A DNA stretch of 64,000 nt from Schizochytrium sp. CCTCC M209059 (lineage: Eukaryota > Sar > Bigyra > Thraustochytrida > Thraustochytriidae). Below the pieces are notes generated by a model. That model saw only the letters and a program-made list of their open reading frames with translations. It did not search any database and was not told the DNA's origin. Numbering within the stretch: the stretch's first letter is position 1; every line of letters starts with the position of its first letter. The stretch covers positions 7,501 through 71,500 of the forward strand of contig KN805452.1 of assembly GCA_000818945.1 (NCBI GenBank). The letters are read 5' to 3'. This document shows, piece after piece, positions 30,157 to 41,034 of this stretch. Position numbers and translations under genes: made by a program.

Positions 30157-32531
30157 CTACGGGGCTTCGATGGGCTCCATACGACAAGGCGGACCCACAA
30201 GATCGCTGCAGATCCGACTCGAGGGTTCAATTGCTGTTTGGCAGCAAGCATAGGTCCCACCTGGACGACCGCTGCAGCCACCCCCCCCGCACGTACCGCA
30301 GGAACTAGCACAACACGCGAAGCCGCCTGCGTAAAGGCCACCAATGTCTGTGCAGACTTCCTCCAGGGTTGTACCATCCGTCGGAAATGACGGAACAATC
30401 TGCACATTAAAAAAGGGAGTCCCGCCGAGAGTGACCTCAACACCTGCGAGTCGCGCCTCGCAGGGGCCCTCATAGCATGCCTCAACACGGTTTGTGAGGC
30501 GGACTGTGGCAATTGTTTGCACATCTACACTCGTGAGAGCTTCCCAGAATGGATCGTTTTCAGGCTCGGTGTGTGTGCATGAATCTCCTGCCCAGGTGGT
30601 GTCGGACACCCCATCGATTGCCCGGGGAGCATCACCTCCATAGGCGGTGCTACTCTGCTGTGCTTCAAACAGAGGAAGAGGATTCATATCTTGATCGAGC
30701 AGTTCAACTTCGCAGAGCGACAGAACTCTGTCTGAACCGGGAAGGGTCACTCGTACGGAGAGAAACGTGGGTGCGCTGGTAGGCGCACTTGTGGGAGCGT
30801 TCATACGACAAGGCGGACCCACGAGGTCGCTGCAAATTCGATCCGAGGATTCAACTCCACTTTGACAACAAGCAGAGTACCCACCTGGACGGCTACTGCA
30901 ACCACCCCCTCCGCACGTACCACAGGACTCGGAACAACACGCGAGGCCACCTGCATATAGGCCGCCAATTTCCGTGCAGAATTCCTCCAGGGGGGAAGGA
31001 GCTGGCTCGTCCGGGGGAACGGTAGAGCACTCAGCGGTCATGATACAATTCGTCAAATCCAGACCTTGTACATCCTTCCCTGAGAATTCCTGAACTTTCG
31101 GCTCTACATCGTTGTAGAGGTCATTAGCCTGTCTATTGCCAACGCGAGCCGCAATGAAAGTGGCCGGTGTGTCCTGAATGGCCTGCGCATATTTGCTTGT
31201 GCATGTGCGCACCACCTCCTGGGGATATCTAGACTGGTCGGAATAACCATCACAATCGCTCGGGATTTTCTCGTGGTCCGCGAAGCGCACAAACGGCTTG
31301 TTGTCGCCCACGTGGACAACGTAGGTCAGACGATCATTACGACCTGCGGCAGTATCAGCTTCTCTGGTCGCCACAATCATGTTCTGAGCCGTCTTGAGCG
31401 CAAGAGGCGTGTTGGTTTCAAGGTTCCCATTTTTACCCTGATTCTGAGAAGAACGAATGACAGACTCTAAATGATCCATGAAATCCTTGGTGCCAGTTTC
31501 GAAGCGCGGGTCGCCATCCTCATCAAGGATAGTCTGCTCGTCCACAATCACATTCGAATACACGACGGAACCAAAACGGACGCTGCCAGCCGGAACAGTG
31601 TCGAAGACGTTCTCCGAAAGAAAGTCGTTCAGAAAACTTATGGCGTAATCTTCCTTTGCGGAGCCTGTGTATGTAGCGTCTACAACAAAAATGATGTCAA
31701 CGCCATTCTCAGCAGCCTCGCCCGCCGTGACATCACAAACGAGATCCGCCACGCCCTTGGCAATACCTTCGGGACTAGAGAGGTCGGATGGGATCTTTAA
31801 ATAGTCCGCGAGCTCGTCCGTGTCGGCCTCGGGAACGAATGGCTGGTCACCAACGGGAACATAGACGATCTTAATGCCTCCGTCGTCGACAACGTGCTTG
31901 ACTTGCTCAAGAAAGCAAGCCTGAATGGCTTCCTCGGAGAAATCAGTTTGGCCGGAGATGGATGAGCAAAGACGTTCGAGAGAAGAATCCCAGGAATTCA
32001 TGTCTACGTGACCGTCGGATAGGAGGACGATGACCTTGGTTACGTCCCTCCCCTTTTCCTGAAAGTGCGCGTGAACAGCATCGAGCGCGAAAGGCATATT
32101 TTTCTCGGTGTCATCAATGCCCATGTTGTCGATGTGATTGTTGAAGGACTTCGTGTTCGGGAATTTGCCCAGACTCTCTTTCTCGAGGATTTCGGAGCTA
32201 AAACTGAAGGCAGTGACACGGTCCTGGTTTTTGTTCTTTCCAATGTTGAACTGAAGACCAATAGCTTTGGCAGAGCTCTTGATCTGATCGAAAGTCACGG
32301 ATGAAGTATCGGCATCGAGCATGAGGACGACATCATACGGAGCGCACTCCTGAAAAGCCGTGTCACCATTGCCTCGGACGATGGTGCCCAGGCTCGCCGT
32401 CAGGGCAAGAAAGGCCACGCGCCACGTGGCGACGCGTATACTTGTTTTTTTTTTTTCCGAAGAGAGCAGATGCAAGCTTGTCTGAACTAATACCTGGGCC
32501 TTGGAGCGAGTTTCGAATTTGCAGGCTTCAT
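30157..32531 (-). CDS. Secreted vWA protein with Cys-rich modules (two exons)
   Basis: The continuous frame below 32475 has no ATG before its signal peptide. A 53-bp GT-AG intron at 32441-32493 would join an exon (32494-32531, MKPANSKLAPRP) in frame to SIRVATWRVAFLALTASLG, a good signal peptide. The mature protein has two vWA domains (DVVLMLDADTSS... and DIIFVVDATYTG...), with degenerate MIDAS motifs. Next comes a Cys-rich module of about 60 residues (IGGLYAGGLACC, SCGTCGGGGCS, CSDLVGPPCRM), then a galactose-binding/F5-8C-like domain (VRVTLPGSDRVLSL...AIDGVSDTTWAGD). A second, very similar Cys-rich module forms the C-terminus. An extracellular adhesion or matrix role is likely. Confidence 0.8.
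32441..32493 (-). other. Predicted 53-bp intron in the vWA gene
   Basis: On the minus strand the segment begins GTATTAG and ends ACAAG. It contains a run of A near the 3' end instead of a pyrimidine tract, which is unusual. Removing it creates an in-frame ATG start and signal peptide; keeping it leaves no ATG before the vWA domain. Confidence 0.6.
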
Positions 32532-34554
32532 TAGGGCTCTCGTCGCGTGCAACTGCACCTGCTGCTTGCTTCCCCTGCTTCTCTTGCTTCCTTTACTTCC
32601 TCTCCTTTGCCTGCTTCGCCTGGATGGCCTGGAACATGCGATGATGAGAGCTCCCATTTTGGAGGCAAGGGACTTGTTATCACTCCCCCTCAAGTGTTCA
32701 AGTGTAACTTATCCGCGTGCTGGTCTGTGGCTGCCAGTAGTTGGTCGGTGGCGTTTTCTTGTTTCCTGGCGGGTTGTTGTTTTTTACTGGTTCGGGAATT
32801 ACGGCACGATGTCCATTGCTTTTTACCAACTGCAAGTCCCTACGCCTGCTTCTTATTCCCCTCTCAACTTTCGAGTAATGAAAACTTCTTTGCTTGCGGT
32901 GCAGCGGCACACGGAACTTTCACGCCGGCAATTAAGTGTCTTCGCACGCCTGCAACGCCTGCTTCGTCTACGGTGATTACTATTTCACCGATGGACACGC
33001 GATGGACACGCCATTTGTCCCTCTGTGCTTGCTTCCACTTCCCCCCAAGTGTCCTCGCGCCCTTCTTCACGGTTAGTTGCTGTTGCTCTTACTTGCATTT
33101 TCTTGCAACTGGTTCAATTGACGTTGAGCCAGCTCTTGTTTGGATTCGCTAGCGGTTCTTCTATACCTACTATAGCGGTTGCTGCGCGTGTTCACCGATG
33201 TACGTACACGCCATTTTGCCCCTCTGTGCTTGCTTCCACTTCCCCTCAAGTGTCCTTGCGGCCTTCTTCACGGTCAGTTGCTGTTGCTGTTACTTGCATT
33301 TTCTTGCAACTGGTTCAATTGACGTTGAGCCAGCTCTTGTTTGGATTCGCTAGCGGTTCTTCTATACCTACTATGGCGGTTGCTGCGCGTGTTCCCTAAA
33401 CTTTCATATACAAGCATGCTTGATGCCAGCAGCATGGCGGACGGCCACATGGACGCGCCGCAGGCTCTCGCGCACGTCGCATCTGTTGACGCTGTCGAAA
33501 GAGCGCGGGAAACACCAGCGTAGAGGACGCTGCGTTCGGTGAGCCAATCTCTTCCTTCCATGCACGTGAAGTCTCTCACCAGCTAGTCGCTGCCACATAC
33601 AAACGTGCAAATCGTGACGCCTCTGGATCACATCTGTCTCGTGCCTGAGCTTCTTTTGCAGAAGCCATAGTAAACGTGCGGATTTATGTTGAAGCTGAAT
33701 TTGGTCGAGTCAAAAGGAATGAAGACTACTATCCCGGCGCAATCGACAATGCCCGCCACGATGAGATTGCAAAGGGCAAGCCACTGAAGCCAAGTGCCAC
33801 CGATGCACATCAAATTTATTCAGAGGGAATAGATGCCTTTGATTACAGACATTCAGTCATGTAATCTTACGTCCAACTTCATCGTGGACACTCTACTCTG
33901 TCTCATCCTGAGGTTGTTTTGTGGGCGCCACTTCGATAGCCCTCCTCCTTTCCAACTGTTTGACCACAAAGATGGAGTGGGTTGCCGTAGGCTTAGCGAT
34001 CCAGCGCCAGGAGGAAAGCAACTATCCTCAATAATTATTTTAGCAATGAACCACACTCGAGCGAACGAATCCAAGCTGGACAACCTAGCAAGCTGACCAT
34101 CCAAGCTGATGTTTTTTGCTGTTACCTTTGGCTCTGCCTCAGCTTTTGCTTCGCCTCGTACAGGTCGACCAGTCCCTTTCGCTTGCTGCTGCGATGTGAT
34201 GTGATCTTCCTGTCAAGGAATGGAATCCACTTTTGCGTTGTTCAACACTCAACTCTGGCTTTTTCTCTCTGTCACTCTTACCCACAACCTCGGCGCTCGC
34301 GCGCTCGTACGCTCGTGCGAGCGAGCGGGTCGCGGGGCCAGGCGGCGCTTCGCTGCGTCGGGCCGCGTCTCAACGCCTCGCTGCGAGCCTCGCTGCGCAA
34401 CAAGCCTCCCCACGCGTGCATCCGGTCGGAGGAGGGTCAGGAGGAGGCGTAGATCGTCGCACTTGGCGTGGCCAGTTCTCCTCAAGGGTCCGTCCACGCA
34501 AAAGCCTTGCGAGGGCCTGCGCGGACCCAGGGGTCGCGCCCTCGCTCGCCCCCA
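32532..34554. other. Non-coding region with 201-bp tandem duplication
   Basis: I find no gene I can support. A segment of about 190-201 bases is duplicated in tandem (33009-33398). Short frames elsewhere lack domains. The CAX promoter should lie in the GC-rich last 300 bases. Confidence 0.5.
33009..33398. repeat. Tandem duplication, period 201 bp
   Basis: Two near-identical copies begin at about 33009 and 33210, for example CTCTGTGCTTGCTTCCACTT at 33021 and 33222, and run to GTTGCTGCGCGTGTT. Few substitutions separate them, so the duplication is recent. Neither copy encodes a recognisable protein. Confidence 0.85.
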
Positions 34555-36420
34555 ATGATGAGCCTGGACCACGGGCAATCCACTGGCGTCAACGGCATAG
34601 AGCTAATGGCCGGCGAGATGGGCGGGAATGGTGGCGTACGAACAGGGACCATCGACATGGAGAGTATGCCCGCGCTGCAGCCCGTGCAGACGCCGTGGCG
34701 CTACTTTGTGCACACGACCCGCTGCGTCCTGCTGGGGTCACGACTCAATGTGCTCATGCTCTTGACCCCTGTTGCCGCGATGGCGAGCTCGATGCAATGG
34801 AATCAGGGTCTAACCTTTCTCCTGGCGCTCCTAGCCATTGCGCCCTTTGCCGAGCGCCTTGGCTACGTCACGGAGCAGCTGGCCATGCACACCAACGATA
34901 CGCTTGGCGGCCTGCTGAACGCCACCTTTGGAAACGCGACAGAGGTGATCATTTCGCTTTTTGCGCTCCTCAAGGGCCGGCCCTCGGATCCGGAGAACAC
35001 ATCTCCTGAGCTTTACCAGAGACTTGTCCAGGTATCCCTTCTCGGAAGCGTGCTGAGCAACCTCTTGCTCGTCTTGGGAAGCGCTCTGCTCGTGGGCGGC
35101 CTTCGTTACCCGTCGCAGAACTTTAATCGCATGGGCTCGAGCGTCTCTACCGCCTTGCTCTTGCTGGCTGCCGGAGCGTGCGCCATGCCCTGGATTCTCG
35201 AGTCCTCAGGGGCCGTCCCGGAAACCGCCGTTCTTCCGCTCTCAAGATTTCTCTCGCTGCTACTCGTGGCGCAGTACTGTTTTTTTCTCAACTTTCAGCT
35301 GCGGACCCATCGTCACTTGTACGAGGGGGATCCAGCACTTGCCGCTGCTGTAGCGGCTGGAGGCGCTCCTGCAGTGGCAGCGGCGGCAGCAGCGGCAGCC
35401 CTATTCGATCCGACGGGAGAGCTCAGCGAGCTGTCTTCGCAGCGTCGCCGTCAAGGTTTTCAGATTGTGCGAACGAACTCAATTCACATTGACAGTCCTG
35501 GCGCCATGCGTGATGCGGGAGACCGATTGCGAAATGCGCGCTTGCAAGCGCTTCCTGGTGCAGTGCAGAGCGAGCTGTTTAAACGTCGCCACACCATTGC
35601 TGAGCCGTCTGCTCTCGAGTCTGGTGTCCCTTCGTCGCCGTCCGTTTCAATAGGAATTTCGGGGTCAGCGTCGGCTGGCCCAAGCTCGGCCTTTGCAGCG
35701 AGCCCGGGCCCCGGGCCTGAATTGGGCATCGCTAACGGCGATGTTTCGATCGACTTGACGGCTGACACGGAGCGTATGAAAAAGTCCCGCGGATCGAGAG
35801 AGGTCTTCCCTGGTGATAATTTGGAGCATCCCTCGGCACACGCTGGCGCAGGTCCAGCGACCACGCACATGGGGCCAGGAAGCCCCGACAGCATCGCTGG
35901 CATCCCTCTCAATGTGGTTGATGATGACGACGACGATGATGAAGATGAGCTTGTGCTTGGGTTTTGGGTCGCCATCATTTGGCTGGCCATCATTTCGCTT
36001 GTGATCTCGGTGCTTTCCGAGTACTTGGTGACCGCAATCAAGGGCGCTGCTTCGGTGTGGAACCTTTCGTCAGAGTTCATGGGCGCGATCCTCATTCCAG
36101 TGGTTGGCAACGCCGCAGAGCACGCGTCGGCCATCATGTTTGCCTACAAGAATAAGATGGACATTGCGCTTGGCGTGGCGCTTGGTTCTGCGACGCAGAT
36201 TGCCGTCTCGGTGCTCCCCTTTTGCGTGCTCCTTGGTTGGGGTCTCGGGACCCCGCTCACGCTGCAGTTCGAGCCTTTTGAGGTCCTCGCGCTGACCATC
36301 TCCATTCTTACCGTCGGTGTGATCGTGCGAGATGGTGCTTCACAATGGCTTTACGGCACGGTCCTCGTCACTGCGTACGCCATGATTTCCATTGCGTTCG
36401 TCTTTTACACTTCCGAGTAG
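34555..36420 (+). CDS. Vacuolar-type Ca2+/H+ antiporter (CAX)
   Basis: CAX proteins use a proton gradient to load Ca2+ into vacuoles or acidocalcisomes. Only a GTG lies further upstream in frame (34468), so the ATG pair at 34555 is the start (621 residues). Both family alpha-repeats are present: NATFGNATEVIISLFALLKG in the first half and VVGNAAEHASAIMFAYKNKMD with GSATQIAVSVLP in the second. About eleven hydrophobic segments are visible. The cytosolic acidic stretch between the halves (DDDDDDEDE, just before LGFWVAIIWLAI) is also typical. An unusual 200-residue low-complexity Ser/Gly/Pro loop lies between the halves, making it longer than the usual roughly 400-450 residues. Cation specificity cannot be read with certainty. 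Confidence 0.9.
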   Translation: MMSLDHGQSTGVNGIELMAGEMGGNGGVRTGTIDMESMPALQPVQTPWRYFVHTTRCVLLGSRLNVLMLLTPVAAMASSMQWNQGLTFLLALLAIAPFAERLGYVTEQLAMHTNDTLGGLLNATFGNATEVIISLFALLKGRPSDPENTSPELYQRLVQVSLLGSVLSNLLLVLGSALLVGGLRYPSQNFNRMGSSVSTALLLLAAGACAMPWILESSGAVPETAVLPLSRFLSLLLVAQYCFFLNFQLRTHRHLYEGDPALAAAVAAGGAPAVAAAAAAAALFDPTGELSELSSQRRRQGFQIVRTNSIHIDSPGAMRDAGDRLRNARLQALPGAVQSELFKRRHTIAEPSALESGVPSSPSVSIGISGSASAGPSSAFAASPGPGPELGIANGDVSIDLTADTERMKKSRGSREVFPGDNLEHPSAHAGAGPATTHMGPGSPDSIAGIPLNVVDDDDDDDEDELVLGFWVAIIWLAIISLVISVLSEYLVTAIKGAASVWNLSSEFMGAILIPVVGNAAEHASAIMFAYKNKMDIALGVALGSATQIAVSVLPFCVLLGWGLGTPLTLQFEPFEVLALTISILTVGVIVRDGASQWLYGTVLVTAYAMISIAFVFYTSE

Positions 36421-37983
36421 ATCTAATGTATAGCCTTACTTTACTCATATTCTTAATCTACAACAGAGAAGCCCCTCTCTCCCTTTCTTTCTCTCTTTTT
36501 CTTTTCTTTCATTCCCTGGCCCCTCACCACCATTCCCTTCTTGGTTCGTGCAGGCAACAATTGAAGCAGCAGCTGCAGATGACAGTGAGACGGACGTCCT
36601 TGGTTCGATCATTCGCGGCTGAGCTCGAGCCTCGGAGACGCTGAAAGGAAAAAGCATACTGAGCCGCAGCTACGGCCCTAGGTTCTGGGCGGCATCCTGA
36701 ATCGGGTTGGAGGTACGGATGGCGTGGCTGGTAGAGGCAGCGATGGCCGACAGGCCGCCTGCGGCCGCCGCACATGTTTCATAACTAACCATTGGTGGCC
36801 GTCGGTTTGGCGGGTGGCCTTGACTGTGAAGTGGCGGCCGCAGCCGGCGATGGCCACTGGCAAGCAGTCCTGCGAGCCGCACCTGCAGCTGCAGAGCGAG
36901 CACGTGCTGCTCCTCTCCAGGCTTCACGGACGCCTTGTCGACCTCTGCTGCAGGTTTGGCGACCTTCAAGAGATGTTGCGTCTCGTGCTGCTGCGTTCGG
37001 GAATACCTAAGCCTTGCACAATCTCGTGACAGCGAACCAACCCATCCATCATATTGACGATGACAATGAATGGGTCTTGTGATTCTTGGTCTCCCTGTAT
37101 ACCGTGCAAGCTCGAGCAACGCACGCATGCCTGCTTCCCTCTCACCCCGCGCAAACTAACTAACTAACTAACTACCCGTCTGCCCAAAACCTATGTGGCG
37201 TTCCACACATGCACCACCTCTCGCTCCCTCGATCGACCCCGCTCTCACCCCACGTTCTCCTCGCCGCCCTCGCCCTCGTCCTCGACCTCCTCGTCCTCCT
37301 CCTCCCCGTCGAGCTCGCCCAAGCTGGCCTCCATTTCTTCTCCACGAACCTATCGCTATCCACCCCGGCCGTCATGACGCTCCGCCTGCGCTCGAAGGCA
37401 GAGCCAAGCGAAGAGAGCCGGCCGATAACAGCCAAGCAGAGGGACGAAGAGGCGCCGCGCGTGCCCTAGGGCCGGCTAGGCGGCGGCTAGGCGGCTCTCC
37501 AACGCCCGGAGGCACGGTGCGCATAGTATGGCGGCGCGATTCCCGACTTCGGGGCGCGGGAGCCCGACTTGCGCGGCGGCCGCGCAAGTGCGGTATGGCG
37601 GCCGCGCAAGTGCAGTATGGCGGCCCGGCCGGCCGCCCAGCCAGGACTGGCGCCCAAACTGCGAAAGTGGACTCCGGCGCGCGTCCACTCCCGCGCGCGC
37701 GAGTCCACTCCGGCGGGCCGGGCCGGCGAGGCCCCTGACTGCGCGGCTCGCGCACCGCCCGCCCGTCCCTCCCTCCCTCCCTCCGAGCGGCCGCCCGCCA
37801 GAGCTCGCAGCAGGCTCGCTCCCGGCAGCGCGGGAGTACGGTCATCTCCCGAGACGATCCAAGTCCGCAGACCCCGCTCCGGCGCGCGAGCGAGCGCGGG
37901 CTCTAGCGCAGCACGCGCCCGGCCTGCGCGCAAAAGGTCTGCGCGCACCAGAGCCGGAAAGGGGACCGCGCGGGAACAGGGTC
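36421..37983. other. Intergenic, CAX to GPCR
   Basis: It contains CT-rich DNA after the CAX stop, a weak Leu-rich frame near 36790-37030 without an ATG or domain, a TAACTAAC run near 37155-37173 and a GC-rich promoter. The promoter has two 22-bp tandem units (37575-37618) and an overlapping 10-bp perfect inverted repeat (37567-37589). I do not call a gene. Confidence 0.45.
37567..37618. repeat. Two 22-bp promoter units plus inverted repeat
   Basis: The units at 37575-37596 and 37597-37618 differ at one base and share the core CGCAAGTGC. The arms ACTTGCGCGG (37567-37576) and CCGCGCAAGT (37580-37589) are perfect complements. It lies about 370-410 bp before the GPCR start. Confidence 0.65.
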
Positions 37984-40878
37984 ATGGCGCGCAAGCACGT
38001 GGCCGGCGACAAGGGCGACGAGGACAACACCGCTCGGGCCCGGCTTTCTGGGGAGACCTCGCCGACCAAGGCGGCGCCGCCGAGACGGAAGAGGAGCAGG
38101 CAGCGGGGCTGGCGATACCGGGCGCAGCGATGTGCCGTTGCGGTGTCGGCGGCGTTTGTGCTGCTCGTGTCTGCAGCGCACGCGCGTAATTTGCAGGAAA
38201 CCAGCCCGACGTCGCACTCCACACTGACGCCGCGGACGCCTTATCCAACGATATTGGAGACGCGGTCTCCCACCGCAAATCCAACACCATCCCCCACGTC
38301 AGAATCTACGCCACGACCAACGCCGGTACCTACACCACGGCCAACGCCAGTACCTACGTTGAGCCCTACATTGTTCCCGACGTCAAGGCCCACGGCAGAA
38401 CCTACTTCATACCCCACGGCGGAACCGACGTCACACCCTTCGGCTACACCCACGGCACAGCCTACAGCAGAGCCCACGGCACAGCCTACGGCATTTCCAA
38501 CGGCGAAGCCCACTTCGAGTCCTACCGCATTTCCAACAAATGAACCCACGGAAAGACCCACGGCAGAGCCAACAAAGTTCCCTACGATAGAACCAACGCT
38601 GAGTCCTACGGCATACCCGACCACGTATCCTACGGTATTTCCAACGGCGAAGCCCACTTCGAGTCCTACCGCATTTCCAACAAATGAACCCACGGAAAGA
38701 CCCACGGCAGAGCCAACAAAGTTCCCTACGATAGAACCAACGCTAAGTCCTACGGCATACCCGACCACGTATCCTACGGCAAGACCGACGGCAGGACCAA
38801 CGGCAAGCCCTACGGCCGAACCAACACCTTACCCATCGCCTGAACCCACCTCCAGTCCAACATTGTTTCCAACGTTGTTTCCAACACAATTCCCGACGCC
38901 AAGGCCAACGCCAAGGCCAACGCCAAGGCCAACGACAAGGCCAACGTCCACGCCTACTCTTAGCCCGACACCAAATCCGACACCAAACCCAACGACTCCC
39001 CCACCGACAGCAAAACCTACATCAAATCCTACGTCCAGACCGACGCCAGAGCCTACGCCAGTGGTGTCGCCAACATCTGTCGATTCACCAACGGCTGAGC
39101 CAACAAAGGCGCCGACGAGCTCGCCTTCGAATGCAACGGATGCAAATGGGTCTTCAGGGAGCAGCAAAGCCGAGGACAGCACGTGCAATGGAGAAGAGGT
39201 CGAGGTTAACGACGGGGAAACAGTCGTGCAGCTCACTTCATATGCTTTTGCCGCCCTTGGTTTCCTCGTAGGAATCTTGGGCTTTGCTACAGTGACGGCA
39301 TTTCGGGATCGACCGGCGATAAGAATGTCACAGCGCATTCTTTTGGCGCACTTTTCACTTGGCGTGTCCGCTCTGAACGCATCGGTAATTCCTCGCGTGC
39401 TTGGTGTATCGAGTCCGAACAGTTCTGACTGCATTGTGCACAACTTTCTCTTTTACCTCTCACTCACCTTTATTCTCGCATGTCTTTGCGCCAAGGAGTG
39501 GCGTGCGTGGATCGTCTACGAACGCACAAAGAGGTTCAAGCAGGTCAAAGTGCGAAATCGCGAGCTTTTTGCAGTCATCGGCGTTGTCGTTGCCATCATG
39601 TTTATCATTCTCCTTGTGGGTACGATCTTGGCTCCACAAAGACCGGACCCTTGTATCGACTATCGCTGCTCGTCGTCGTCGAGTGTCTTCACATATGTTG
39701 CATTCGGGTACGTGCTCCTTCTCACGATAGCGACTGTCGTGGTGGCCGTGCTCGCGCGCAACCTGAATCCAGTTGCAGGGGAGTCGACAGGGATCCTCTT
39801 TACTATTGGTTTTGTATGCTTTGCTCTTGTGTTTCTGGGCATTCTCTTTGCTACAAGGTCGACCCCTGCATATTTGGAGACGTGGCTCCTTAGTTTTAGC
39901 GTGTCGGCCATCTCGATGGTGGCCATGATCCTCATCGTTTTTCGCAAACTTTCGTGGATCAATCACTCGGAAGCACAAATCCGAGAAAAGTTTCTGGGCG
40001 GTCTCGGATCTTCCATGGGCGGAAGCGGTAGTAATCCCGCCGAAACATCCGACTCGTATCGTTCCTCGCAGGCGGCACGACCGGTTTTTAGTAATTCCGA
40101 CAACCTGCCCAAGCCAGAACCGCTGTACAATCCGTTTGGTCGCTACGGAGGACGATTCAGCGACCCCGGCTACAACGATGAGACGACGTCGGCAACGGGG
40201 CTCTCTGACGAGATTTATGGTGGTTCGCGAACCTCTGCGAATGAGAGCACGGTAACCTTTGTTCTGCCGTCCCAGCAATCGCGCCGTTTGCGACAGAACT
40301 CTCTTCGTTCAACCCACGAAACAGATGAAGCCCCCTTTGTGGCAGTCCCTCCGATGTCCTCTCAAAGTGCTCGACACTTCAATCAGCCGGCACCACCTTC
40401 GTCATCGTCATCAGCGCAAAACCCACCGCACTCCAATTTTCAAAGACCGACTCCATCTTCGGCTCCAGCTCCGGCCCCGGTGCCTGTTTCGCGTCCTCCA
40501 TCGCCGGTCTATTCAGTTGCATCGTCAACACCTTCGCTTACAGTGCTTCCGACGAATCCGAATGCAAACGCTTCAAAACACAAATTCTTTGATGAAGACG
40601 AGTTTGCGTCTCCGCGTGGGGAAGACACCAAGTTGCAGAAGCAAAAGTTCGATATCGCAGCAAGCGTGGAGAACTTCCGTGCCAAGGGCTTCAAAATTGG
40701 CGAAGAGGGCGATTGGGAAGAGTATCTCGACCGCACGACGGGGGATCAATATTTCATCAATGTTGTCACGGGTCGCTTTTCGCGCACCCAACCTTCAGGA
40801 GATGACAACGACGATGATAATGACAACGCAAGCGATAATGTCAAGGCAGACAACGCCGAACAGGTTGAACTCATCTAA
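37984..40878 (+). CDS. Class C-type GPCR with Pro/Thr stalk and WW-like tail
   Basis: The open frame extends upstream, but the ATG at 37984 gives a coherent 964-residue protein. It has a basic N-region, a signal/anchor helix (about 50-66), and then some 300 residues of short repeats of the form xPTxxPT, likely O-glycosylated and extended. Seven hydrophobic helices (about 415-658) follow, in the pattern of class C (GABA-B/mGluR-like) receptors: LLAHFSLG, FYLSLTFILACLCAKEWRAW, then LNPVAGESTGILFTIGFVCFALVFLGILF. The cytosolic tail of about 300 residues is Ser/Pro-rich. It ends with a WW-like motif (about 910-937, DWEEYLDRTTGDQYFINVVTG) whose second Trp is replaced. No Venus flytrap ligand domain is present. 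The ligand is unknown. Confidence 0.8.
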   Translation: MARKHVAGDKGDEDNTARARLSGETSPTKAAPPRRKRSRQRGWRYRAQRCAVAVSAAFVLLVSAAHARNLQETSPTSHSTLTPRTPYPTILETRSPTANPTPSPTSESTPRPTPVPTPRPTPVPTLSPTLFPTSRPTAEPTSYPTAEPTSHPSATPTAQPTAEPTAQPTAFPTAKPTSSPTAFPTNEPTERPTAEPTKFPTIEPTLSPTAYPTTYPTVFPTAKPTSSPTAFPTNEPTERPTAEPTKFPTIEPTLSPTAYPTTYPTARPTAGPTASPTAEPTPYPSPEPTSSPTLFPTLFPTQFPTPRPTPRPTPRPTTRPTSTPTLSPTPNPTPNPTTPPPTAKPTSNPTSRPTPEPTPVVSPTSVDSPTAEPTKAPTSSPSNATDANGSSGSSKAEDSTCNGEEVEVNDGETVVQLTSYAFAALGFLVGILGFATVTAFRDRPAIRMSQRILLAHFSLGVSALNASVIPRVLGVSSPNSSDCIVHNFLFYLSLTFILACLCAKEWRAWIVYERTKRFKQVKVRNRELFAVIGVVVAIMFIILLVGTILAPQRPDPCIDYRCSSSSSVFTYVAFGYVLLLTIATVVVAVLARNLNPVAGESTGILFTIGFVCFALVFLGILFATRSTPAYLETWLLSFSVSAISMVAMILIVFRKLSWINHSEAQIREKFLGGLGSSMGGSGSNPAETSDSYRSSQAARPVFSNSDNLPKPEPLYNPFGRYGGRFSDPGYNDETTSATGLSDEIYGGSRTSANESTVTFVLPSQQSRRLRQNSLRSTHETDEAPFVAVPPMSSQSARHFNQPAPPSSSSSAQNPPHSNFQRPTPSSAPAPAPVPVSRPPSPVYSVASSTPSLTVLPTNPNANASKHKFFDEDEFASPRGEDTKLQKQKFDIAASVENFRAKGFKIGEEGDWEEYLDRTTGDQYFINVVTGRFSRTQPSGDDNDDDNDNASDNVKADNAEQVELI
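38490..38777 (+). repeat. 144-bp tandem duplication in the stalk coding region
   Basis: Two almost identical 144-bp copies (48 codons each) encode the same Pro/Thr segment, for example FPTAKPTSSPTAFPTNEP. Only a few bases differ. The period keeps the reading frame, so stalk length can change without breaking the gene. Confidence 0.85.
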
Positions 40879-41034
40879 TTGTGCACGTATGCAAAACACT
40901 AAGTTATCTCCGAGTATCTTTGTAAGTCGGCCATTTTATCATTATTGTCTTTGCCTGAACAAAGCTGATTTCCATTTTTCCTTTGCTTGTAAGAACGCTT
41001 CTTCTCCATTATCATCGTTATCAACTTGTTCATC

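Noticed and set aside
32487..32693. Separate small basic protein on the minus strand
   Set aside because: Its 3' part is better explained as exon 1 of the vWA gene; the rest has no ATG or domain.
36670..37128. Possible gene between CAX and the GPCR on either strand
   Set aside because: The Leu-rich plus frame begins with GTG, the minus frame overlaps it, and neither shows a domain.
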